From: Flavobacteriales bacterium
Lineage (GTDB): Bacteria > Bacteroidota > Bacteroidia > Flavobacteriales > Flavobacteriaceae
Direction of reading: 5' to 3'
DNA length: 6,091 bases
NCBI GenBank assembly: GCA_027031025.1
Contig: JALVEJ010000006.1
Span: 1-6,091 of the forward strand
Position 1 is the first letter of the stretch, and each line of letters opens with the position of its first letter. The translations under genes and the position numbers were made by a program. Positions 1 to 5,369 of the stretch are shown here, piece by piece. A model generated the notes under the pieces. The model made no database searches and had not been told where the DNA came from. It saw nothing but the letters and a program-made list of their open reading frames with translations.

Positions 1-1
1 A

Positions 2-307
2 CATACCGGAAAGTTGCCAATTATCGGTGTCAATACGTTTTTAGGAAAAGATGGCAGTAAAACGCAAATTCCGGGGGAAGTTATACGAGCCACCGAAGCC
101 GAAAAACAACAGCAAATAAAAACAGTTCGTAATTTGTATAAAACTTACGAAAACGAAGCACCAAAACGATTGAGAAAAGTGCAAGAAGCTGCTATAAACA
201 ACCAAAATATTTTTGCCGAACTAATGGAAGCTGCCAAAGTCAGCTCATTGGGGCAACTGACTGATGCTTTATTTTTAGTAGGCGGACAGTATCGTAGGAA
301 TATGTAA
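2..307 (+). CDS. icmF: Fused isobutyryl-CoA mutase (methylmalonyl-CoA mutase family), C-terminal fragment
   Basis: Only the last 101 codons are present. The reading frame is open from base 2 (HTGKLPIIGVNTF...) and the true start lies outside the window, so the TTG at 14 is an internal leucine. The fragment has the features I recall from the C-terminus of IcmF-type mutases: the PIIGVNTF strand, the IPGEVIRATEAEK segment, a helical stretch ending NIFAELMEAAKVSSLGQ, and the terminal VGGQYRRNM. In that family an N-terminal B12-binding domain and a G-protein chaperone domain are fused to a C-terminal substrate-binding TIM barrel, and the enzyme interconverts isobutyryl-CoA and n-butyryl-CoA in the cytoplasm using adenosylcobalamin. 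The piece seen here would close the substrate domain. The fused architecture is inferred, because the upstream domains are not visible. A stand-alone mutase large subunit of the same family is the main alternative. No strong terminator directly follows the stop; the first good hairpin is about 150 bases downstream. Confidence 0.83.
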   Translation, partial: HTGKLPIIGVNTFLGKDGSKTQIPGEVIRATEAEKQQQIKTVRNLYKTYENEAPKRLRKVQEAAINNQNIFAELMEAAKVSSLGQLTDALFLVGGQYRRNM

Positions 308-408
308 ATCGCTGATGATTTGGTTATTTATTTAAATGTTTATTTGACATTTTAAGGAACATAAATGAAAAGTTTTATACTTTTTTTAAATATTACATAG
401 TAAGGTAA
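308..408. other. Non-coding spacer after icmF
   Basis: This AT-rich stretch between the mutase stop codon and repeat copy A contains no credible reading frame, no RNA gene I recognise and no strong hairpin. A TTTATTTG at 339-346 resembles the -7 promoter element but has no gene placed to use it. Confidence 0.5.
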
Positions 409-741
409 TTTGGCTCCATATCGATTTAAGTGGATAAAATATCTCAAAAAATAATGCCCCCGACCTTCGTCGGGGTTTAAAGACTCTATTTTTATGGTTT
501 TATTTTAATAATGTCAGCCATTCGGGCTTATTTAATAAACCCCGAAGGGGTGATATATTGATAGACAAAACAATAATAAACACACCATTGAACCCCGTAG
601 GGGTAATATATTTATAGAAAATTTATGACGTTAAAAATAATAAACCCCGTAGGGGTGAAATTATTTAAAAATAAAATCGTCTTGATTATATGGTTTTGAA
701 TCTAATTTATTATTACCCATATAAAACAACATAGAACCGAT
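409..741. repeat. Dispersed hairpin-bearing repeat, copy A (MITE-like, non-coding)
   Basis: This non-coding block of about 333 bp is an imperfect direct copy of 1880-2227. The best shared segment is 538-597 against 2015-2074, which is 60 bases with one mismatch (560 against 2037). Others are TCCATATCGATTTA (415-428 against 1886-1899), an 18-mer at 617-634 against 2103-2120 and an 18-mer at 702-719 against 2188-2205. It carries five short palindromes: 458-475 (7-bp stem CCCCGAC/GTCGGGG, loop CTTC), 516-528 (AGCC/GGCT), and three ACCCC-N3-GGGGT hairpins at 539-551, 592-604 and 644-656. Their centres are about 55, 23, 53 and 52 bases apart. The left end TTTGGCTCCATA (409-420) is weakly inverted relative to the right end CATAGAACCGAT (730-741), with 7 of 12 positions matching. 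There is no reading frame of note. The exact ends are set by where similarity to copy B stops and may be off by several bases. Confidence 0.85.
458..475. terminator. Strong stem-loop, possible terminator
   Basis: A perfect 7-bp, GC-rich stem (CCCCGAC with GTCGGGG) with the tetraloop CTTC is followed on the + strand by GTTTAAAG. It is the strongest hairpin downstream of icmF and could stop or stabilise its transcript. The T-run is only three bases, so a standard intrinsic terminator is doubtful. It is also hairpin 1 of repeat copy A, so its role may instead belong to the repeat. Confidence 0.4.
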
Positions 742-818
742 AATTTCTATTTTCACAACTAACGGATATTCAATAAAATAGGATTACAACCCATTTTTTA
801 GAATTTTTCACAAAAAAC
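742..818. other. Non-coding spacer between repeat copy A and the ffs promoter
   Basis: An AT-rich stretch without a reading frame or recognisable site. It separates the right end of repeat copy A from the -33 element of the SRP RNA promoter. Confidence 0.5.
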
Positions 819-850
819 TTGCGTAGATTATTTAATAATGTTTATCTTTG
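819..850 (+). promoter_or_regulatory. Bacteroidota-type promoter of the SRP RNA gene
   Basis: The element TATCTTTG at 843-850 matches the Bacteroidota -7 consensus TAnnTTTG at every fixed position. A TTG at 819-821 lies 21 bases upstream, the usual place for the -33 element. Transcription would start about five bases after the -7 box, which falls on the first base of the SRP RNA closing stem (855). That agreement between promoter and RNA end supports both calls. Confidence 0.8.
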
Positions 851-854
851 CACT

Positions 855-948
855 GGCAAGTCCTACACGACCAGCTCCCTTTGAATCCCCCAGGGCAGGA
901 ATGCAGCAAGGGTAGAAGGTTGTAGCGGTGCGATGTAGGTAGCTTGCC
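855..948 (+). ncRNA. ffs: Small bacterial signal recognition particle RNA (4.5S-type)
   Basis: This is the RNA scaffold of the signal recognition particle, which binds Ffh and FtsY to target nascent membrane proteins to the translocon. The hallmark helix 8 is visible: a GGAA tetraloop (898-901) on a GCA/TGC stem (895-897 with 902-904), then the symmetric loop CAGG (891-894) opposite AGCA (905-908) that Ffh recognises. Further pairings close the hairpin: CGACC 868-872 with GGTTG 918-922, CCTACA 862-867 with TGTAGG 934-939, and the outer GGCAAG 855-860 with CTTGCC 943-948. At about 94 nt it is the short form without an Alu domain, as expected in Gram-negative bacteria. Ends are placed from the closing stem and the promoter, and could shift by one to three bases. 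Open frames on either strand here are accidental. Confidence 0.95.
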
Positions 949-955
949 ATTTTTT
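943..955 (+). terminator. Terminal stem and T-tract of the SRP RNA
   Basis: The 3' strand of the closing stem (CTTGCC, 943-948) is followed by a run of six T at 950-955. The base-paired RNA end plus U-tract would act as an intrinsic terminator. The dehydrogenase downstream therefore probably needs its own promoter. Confidence 0.6.
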
Positions 956-960
956 ATTGG

Positions 961-991
961 TTGCCGTTTGAAAAAAATTGTCGTAATTTTA
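961..991 (+). promoter_or_regulatory. Candidate promoter of the dehydrogenase gene
   Basis: TAATTTTA at 984-991 matches the TAnnTTTG consensus except for its last base. A TTG at 961-963 lies 20 bases upstream, which is normal -33 spacing. A transcript would start near 997 and give a leader of about 25 bases before the ATG at 1022. No Shine-Dalgarno sequence is seen; the leader is A/T-rich, as is common in this phylum. It is a weaker match than the ffs promoter. Confidence 0.4.
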
Positions 992-1021
992 CGGTTGTAT
1001 TGACCAAAATAACTTCTTTCC

Positions 1022-1843
1022 ATGCAGCAAGTTTCAAAAGTAGTTCTTTTAACCGGCGCTTCCGGTGGCTTAGGCACAGCAATAGCCAAACATTTATCAG
1101 AAAAAAATTACATCGTTTACGGTACTTCAAGGCAACCACACACATCGCCCTACTACACATGGATTCCTATGGATTTGTCTGATGCCGACTCAATAGATGA
1201 AGCTGTAAAACAGGTTTTATCAAAAGAAAACCGAATTGATATTCTTATTAACAATGCCGGAATAGGGATAACAGGCAGTGTTGAGGAAACCTCCATAGAA
1301 GATATCAAACATGTTTTTAATGTAAATGTTTTCGGGGTGGTTCAAACCATTCAAAAAGTTTTGCCTATGATGCGTAAACAACAGTCCGGAACCATTATTA
1401 ATATCAGTAGTATAGCCGGCTATACGGGTTTGCCATTCAGAGGATTTTATTCGGCAACGAAGTCAGCGGTTATGCGGATGAGTGAAGCTTTAAGTAGCGA
1501 AGTTAAGTCATTTAATATCAAAGTAATAGACATAGCACCCGGCGATTTTCAAACTAATATTGCTGCCGGGCGACTTTATACGGAAGCAAGAGAAAATTCG
1601 CCATATTATTCAGACTACAAACGTATTTTAAAAATGATCGATGAAGAAGTGGAAGCAGGTTTGAAACCGGATGTTTTAGGGCAAAAAATCACGAAAATAT
1701 TGAACTTAAACCATCCTAAATTACGATACAACATCGGTTTATTTATGCAACGGATCACCCCCTATTTAACTTGTCTTTTGCCCGGACGTTTTTTTGAAAA
1801 ATTGATTAGAAATCATTATAAAATGCACAACAAAAATTCATAA
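1022..1843 (+). CDS. Classical short-chain dehydrogenase/reductase (SDR), NADP(H)-type
   Basis: This 273-residue cytoplasmic oxidoreductase has a Rossmann fold. The glycine-rich cofactor motif TGASGGLG is at residues 11-18, and Ser36-Arg37 after the second strand suggest a preference for NADP(H). Asp51-Leu52 bind the adenine side, and NNAG is at 77-80. The catalytic tetrad is intact: Asn102, Ser130 (in NISSIAG), Tyr143 and Lys147 (YSATK). PGDF at 173-176 corresponds to the usual PG motif after strand six. The C-terminal 90 residues form the variable substrate region, containing a hydrophobic, proline-bearing segment (GLFMQRITPYLTCLLPG) and a basic tail. The family oxidises or reduces alcohols, ketones, steroids or lipid intermediates, and nothing here identifies the substrate. 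The ATG at 1022 is chosen because it puts the cofactor motif at the normal distance from the N-terminus and follows a candidate promoter. The gene is isolated: the SRP RNA terminator lies upstream and a repeat element downstream. Confidence 0.93.
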   Translation: MQQVSKVVLLTGASGGLGTAIAKHLSEKNYIVYGTSRQPHTSPYYTWIPMDLSDADSIDEAVKQVLSKENRIDILINNAGIGITGSVEETSIEDIKHVFNVNVFGVVQTIQKVLPMMRKQQSGTIINISSIAGYTGLPFRGFYSATKSAVMRMSEALSSEVKSFNIKVIDIAPGDFQTNIAAGRLYTEARENSPYYSDYKRILKMIDEEVEAGLKPDVLGQKITKILNLNHPKLRYNIGLFMQRITPYLTCLLPGRFFEKLIRNHYKMHNKNS

Positions 1844-1879
1844 ATAAAATCAGCTCTAATACCAAATTAAGTTCAAAAA

Positions 1880-2227
1880 TTTGGTTCCATATCGATTTAG
1901 GTGATTAATATATATAATATCTTAAAGAATAATGTCACCCCTTTGGGGTTTAAGACTTTGTTTAATTGTTTATTATAATAATGTTACCCCGACAGTCGTC
2001 GGTATTATTTAATGAACCCCGAAGGGGTGATATATTTATAGACAAAACAATAATAAACACACCATTGAACCCCGAAGGGGTGATATATTTATAGGCAAAA
2101 CAGAAAATTTATGACGTTAATAACATTAACTCCGTAGAGGTGAAATTATATAAAAAAATAACAATCATGATTAGATGATTCTTAAACCTAATTTATTATT
2201 ACCCACACAAAGCAGCATAGAACCAAA
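1880..2227. repeat. Dispersed hairpin-bearing repeat, copy B (MITE-like, with terminal inverted repeats)
   Basis: This is the second copy of the element at 409-741, about 348 bp, in the same orientation and about 1.47 kb away. The left end TTTGGTTCCATA (1880-1891) is the inverted complement of CATAGAACCAAA (2216-2227) at 10 of 12 positions, so this copy defines the likely boundaries. Five palindromes sit at the same relative places as in copy A: ACCCC-TTT-GGGGT 1937-1949, CCGAC-AGTC-GTCGG 1989-2002, ACCCC-GAA-GGGGT 2016-2028 and 2069-2081, and a decayed ACTCC-GTA-GAGGT 2129-2141. The phrase TGATATATTTATAG follows the third and fourth hairpins, which suggests internal tandem duplication. No transposase, no useful reading frame and no clear target-site duplication are seen. 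It could be a non-autonomous mobile element, a REP-like extragenic repeat or a structured RNA. Confidence 0.85.
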
Positions 2228-2348
2228 AATCATATAGTCATTACGATGACCTATTAAAATAATTTCCCCTTTACGGTCATAGCAAAAATAAATTTTTTAT
2301 TCCCATTAAAATTTCCGATTTTTGAAGTTTGTAAAATTGCTGAAATTA
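2228..2348 (+). promoter_or_regulatory. Upstream region of ftsK with weak candidate promoter boxes
   Basis: This AT-rich leader must contain the promoter of the ftsK unit unless transcription reads through from upstream. GATTTTTG at 2317-2324 and GAAGTTTG at 2324-2331 each match the TAnnTTTG element except for the first T. Neither has a convincing TTG -33 partner at the usual spacing. If the first is used, the transcript would start near 2330 and leave under 20 bases of leader before the ATG at 2349. That would place the alternative TTG start at 2322 inside the promoter. Confidence 0.3.
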
Positions 2349-4715
2349 ATGGCTAAAAAAAAGGCAACTAAAAAGAAAAAAAACTCGAAAAATATTCATT
2401 TTCAATTTAATGACCGCAACAGACTGATTGCCGGTTTAGGGTTGATTTTTGTCAGTATTTCGTTGCTGATTGCCATTGTGTCTTTCTTCTTTAACTGGAA
2501 ATTTGACCAGAGCAACTTAACTTTATCTCCCGATGGCGAACCGGCGCATAATCTTATTGGCAAAATAGGTGCCTACATGGGACATATTTTGGTGTATAAA
2601 GGCTTCGGTTTATTGGCATTACTCATTCCATATGCCTTGTCTTTTTCGGGTTTATTATTAATTGCCAAAAAACCGGTCATCAATCATATCAGACGTTGGT
2701 TTTGGGCTTTTATTTACATGTACACAGGCGCTTTCCTGTTAGCTATGCTTTTCCCTTCCAATTATCTCTGGTCAGGTTTGTTTGGAAAAGAAATAGCTTA
2801 TTTTTCAAAACAGATTTTCGGTCATATCGGTAGTATAATCCTTTTATTATTTGTTTTATTGACCATCATCAGTATCAAAACCGGATTAGATGCCCATAAA
2901 ATTCAACAATTCTTTCATCAGTTTTTTTATAAAAAGAAAGCTGCCGACAATAGTCTAGATGATTTTGACAAAAAAACGCAAGTGTCTGATGATGAACCAC
3001 TTATACCAACACAAGATGTCGGTATTATGACACTAGATGACGATATGGTTATCAAAAATCCGGTCGAAGAAGAATCGGTTGTAGAAACAAAGCCTGAAAC
3101 AGAAACCGCCAAACCAACTGCAAAACCGGAAGATAACACCCAAATGCATATTGCTGTTGCCGGCGATGAAGAAATTATTGAAAAGGCTGAACATTTAGTC
3201 GATCAACAAGGTCCTTATGATCCACGTCTCGATCTACCCAATTATCAATTTCCCGGCTTTGATTTGCTCAAAGATTACGGCGCCACCGAAATAACTTATA
3301 ACGAAAAAGAACTCAAACGTAACAAAGATAAAATTGTCAAAACACTGCTCGATTTTAAAATTAAAATCTCAAAAATTGAAGTAGTCGTTGGACCTTCGGT
3401 TACGTTATACGAAATCATTCCCGAAGCCGGTGTGCGTATTTCAAAAATCAAAAATTTGGAAGATGATATTGCTTTATCATTAGCGGCTTTAGGTATCAGA
3501 ATTATTGCTCCTATGCCGGGTAAAGGAACTATCGGTATTGAAGTTCCCAACAAAGTGCGCAAAATCGTTCCTATGCGTTCGGTGTTGCAATCCAAACGTT
3601 TTCAAGAAGCCGAAATGGAATTGCCGGTGGCTATGGGCAAAACCATTACCAACGAAACTTTTACATTTGATTTGACCAAAATGCCGCACTTGTTAGTTGC
3701 CGGTGCTACCGGACAAGGAAAATCAGTAGGAATTAACGCCATTCTTACATCGTTACTCTACAAAAAACATCCTGCCGAACTAAAATTTGTATTAGTCGAC
3801 CCTAAAAAAGTAGAGCTGACCTTGTATAATAAAATCGAAAGACACTTTTTAGCCAAACTCCCGGACGAAGAAGAAGCTATTATCACCGACGTAACCAAAG
3901 TAGTAAAGACGCTAAATTCCTTGACCAAAGAAATGGACGACCGCTACAATCTGCTCAAAGATGCCATGGTCAGAAACATCAAAGAATACAATGAAAAGTT
4001 CAAAAAACGCTTGCTTAATCCCGAAAAAGGACACCGGTTTTTACCTTATATAGTCTTAGTTATTGACGAGTTTGCCGATTTAATGATGACAGCCGGTAAG
4101 GAAATAGAATTACCCATTGCCCGTATTGCCCAGTTGGCTCGTGCTGTGGGGATTCATTTGATTGTTGCAACCCAACGCCCTTCGGTAAACGTTATTACCG
4201 GTATGATTAAAGCCAATTTTCCGGCACGTATTGCCTTTGCCGTTACGTCAAAAATTGACTCACGAACCATCTTGGATACCGGTGGTGCAGAACGTCTAAT
4301 AGGAAAAGGTGATATGCTAATTTCTACCGGCAGCAAGCTTGTCCGGTTGCAATGTGCCTTTATCGATACCCCCGAAGTAGAAAATATAACCGAATTTATC
4401 GGTTCACAACGCGGTTATCCTTCTGCATTTCCGCTCCCCGAAGTAGAAGATGAAACCGGTGGCACAAAATTTGATGACAATATGGAAGACAGAGATGAGC
4501 TGTTTAAAGAAGCCGCATACATTATTGTCAACGCACAACAAGGATCGGCATCCTTATTGCAACGTAAGCTTAAACTGGGCTATAACAGAGCAGGGCGTAT
4601 TATCGATCAGCTTGAAGCGGCGGGAATTGTAGGTCCTTTTGAAGGCAGCAAAGCCCGTAAAGTATTGATACCTGATGTCATAGCTTTAGACGAATTTTTT
4701 AATAACGAATTATAA
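2349..4715 (+). CDS. ftsK: FtsK/SpoIIIE DNA translocase
   Basis: FtsK is an inner-membrane, septum-located ATPase that pumps DNA to clear the division site and supports XerCD dimer resolution at dif. This 788-residue copy is complete. A lysine-rich N-terminus (residues 2-14) precedes four predicted membrane segments at about 26-48, 85-106, 117-135 and 156-176. An acidic, low-complexity linker (about 190-288) follows, far shorter than that of E. coli. The motor runs from about 290 to 710, with Walker A GATGQGKS at 452-459 and Walker B VIDEFAD at 571-577. The family signatures DPKKVEL, QLARAVGIHLIVATQRPS and MIKANFPARIAF are also present. The C-terminal gamma winged helix (about 717-788) retains the GYNRA.RIIDQLEAAGIVGP recognition region that reads polar DNA motifs. 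The ATG at 2349 is preferred over an in-frame TTG at 2322, which overlaps a promoter-like box and would add nine residues before the usual MAKKK start. The lolA-like gene follows after 10 bases. Confidence 0.97.
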   Translation: MAKKKATKKKKNSKNIHFQFNDRNRLIAGLGLIFVSISLLIAIVSFFFNWKFDQSNLTLSPDGEPAHNLIGKIGAYMGHILVYKGFGLLALLIPYALSFSGLLLIAKKPVINHIRRWFWAFIYMYTGAFLLAMLFPSNYLWSGLFGKEIAYFSKQIFGHIGSIILLLFVLLTIISIKTGLDAHKIQQFFHQFFYKKKAADNSLDDFDKKTQVSDDEPLIPTQDVGIMTLDDDMVIKNPVEEESVVETKPETETAKPTAKPEDNTQMHIAVAGDEEIIEKAEHLVDQQGPYDPRLDLPNYQFPGFDLLKDYGATEITYNEKELKRNKDKIVKTLLDFKIKISKIEVVVGPSVTLYEIIPEAGVRISKIKNLEDDIALSLAALGIRIIAPMPGKGTIGIEVPNKVRKIVPMRSVLQSKRFQEAEMELPVAMGKTITNETFTFDLTKMPHLLVAGATGQGKSVGINAILTSLLYKKHPAELKFVLVDPKKVELTLYNKIERHFLAKLPDEEEAIITDVTKVVKTLNSLTKEMDDRYNLLKDAMVRNIKEYNEKFKKRLLNPEKGHRFLPYIVLVIDEFADLMMTAGKEIELPIARIAQLARAVGIHLIVATQRPSVNVITGMIKANFPARIAFAVTSKIDSRTILDTGGAERLIGKGDMLISTGSKLVRLQCAFIDTPEVENITEFIGSQRGYPSAFPLPEVEDETGGTKFDDNMEDRDELFKEAAYIIVNAQQGSASLLQRKLKLGYNRAGRIIDQLEAAGIVGPFEGSKARKVLIPDVIALDEFFNNEL

Positions 4716-4725
4716 TTTGATCATC

Positions 4726-5367
4726 ATGAAAAAATTTTTGATATTATTTATTACAATTTCATTCACTACCGTAAACATGCTGGCACAAAATGATCCTGCT
4801 GCCGAAAAACTACTGGATAAAGTCACAAAAAAGTTAAATAGTTATAAAAATATTTATGCCGAGTTTAAATACAGTTTAATCAATAAAAAAGCCGGTGTAT
4901 CTCAACAAACCAAAGGCAATGTAACCATTGAAGGCAACAAATTTCACGCCAGTTATATGGGTATTGAAGATATTTTTGACGGACAAAAACGTTATCAAAT
5001 CATTCATGAAAACGAAGAAGTTAATGTCTCAACGCATAAAGATGAAGATGAGTTTACACCTAATAAAATATTTAGTTTTTATGAAAAAGGCTACACCAAA
5101 AAAATGGACATCAAACAAAATGTCAAAGGGCATATCATTCAATATGTCAAATTAATTCCTAAAAATAGCGATTCACCCGAAAAATATATTTTGCTGGGTA
5201 TTGATATGAAGACCCTCAATATCCATAATGCTATTATTGTTGAAAAAAACGGCTCGGTTATCAATCTGGATATAACACGTTTTCAGACCGACAAAGTATT
5301 ACCGGCCAAACTCTTTCAATTTGATAAAAACAAATATCCCGACTATTATATTAACGAGCTGGATTAG
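4726..5367 (+). CDS. lolA: LolA-like outer-membrane lipoprotein carrier protein
   Basis: This 213-residue protein is predicted to be periplasmic. It begins with a signal peptide (MKK, hydrophobic core 4-16, probable cleavage after Ala20 before QND). There is no lipobox cysteine, so it is a soluble exported protein. The mature part fits the LolA fold: an N-terminal helix (AAEKLLDKVTKKLNSYKNIYAEF) leading into antiparallel strands (KGNVTIEGNKFHASYMGIEDIFDGQKRYQII...) and a C-terminal strand pattern (GSVINLDITRFQTDKVLPAKLFQF). LolA accepts lipoproteins released from the inner membrane by the LolCDE exporter and carries them across the periplasm. The ATG at 4726 begins a typical signal peptide; the upstream in-frame TTG at 4717 would merely add three residues. 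It lies 10 bases after ftsK, an order also found in E. coli, and 2 bases before an LPS-export permease, so co-transcription is likely. Family assignment is by fold pattern and context; the sequence is divergent from proteobacterial LolA. Confidence 0.87.
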   Translation: MKKFLILFITISFTTVNMLAQNDPAAEKLLDKVTKKLNSYKNIYAEFKYSLINKKAGVSQQTKGNVTIEGNKFHASYMGIEDIFDGQKRYQIIHENEEVNVSTHKDEDEFTPNKIFSFYEKGYTKKMDIKQNVKGHIIQYVKLIPKNSDSPEKYILLGIDMKTLNIHNAIIVEKNGSVINLDITRFQTDKVLPAKLFQFDKNKYPDYYINELD

Positions 5368-5369
5368 TT

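Noticed and set aside
339..346. TTTATTTG, a promoter-like -7 box after icmF
   Set aside because: The second base does not fit TAnnTTTG, the spacing to an upstream TTTG is short, and no gene follows for about 500 bases.
539..656. CRISPR-like array of regularly spaced palindromic repeats
   Set aside because: The constant unit is only about 13 bases, the intervening sequences are themselves shared between units and between copies A and B, and no cas gene is present.
893..900. GGGCAGGA, a near match to the KOPS octamer GGGNAGGG
   Set aside because: It has one mismatch, occurs once and lies in the conserved helix 8 region of the SRP RNA, which fully explains the sequence.
832..1182. Open frames on both strands over the SRP RNA and the start of the SDR gene
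   Set aside because: They overlap a well-supported structured RNA and a conserved coding frame, and their translations show no family features.
1880..2227. Insertion sequence with transposase
   Set aside because: The element is only about 350 bp and has no reading frame that could encode a transposase, so at most it is non-autonomous.
2322..2348. TTG start giving FtsK nine extra N-terminal residues
   Set aside because: It overlaps a promoter-like box and precedes a good ATG that gives the typical lysine-rich start.
1844..2348. Riboswitch or leader regulating ftsK
   Set aside because: The structured part is a repeat also found upstream of ffs, and no known riboswitch core is recognisable.
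2927..4632. Minus-strand and alternate-frame open frames inside ftsK
   Set aside because: They are shadows of the conserved FtsK frame, with low-complexity or basic translations and no recognisable motifs.
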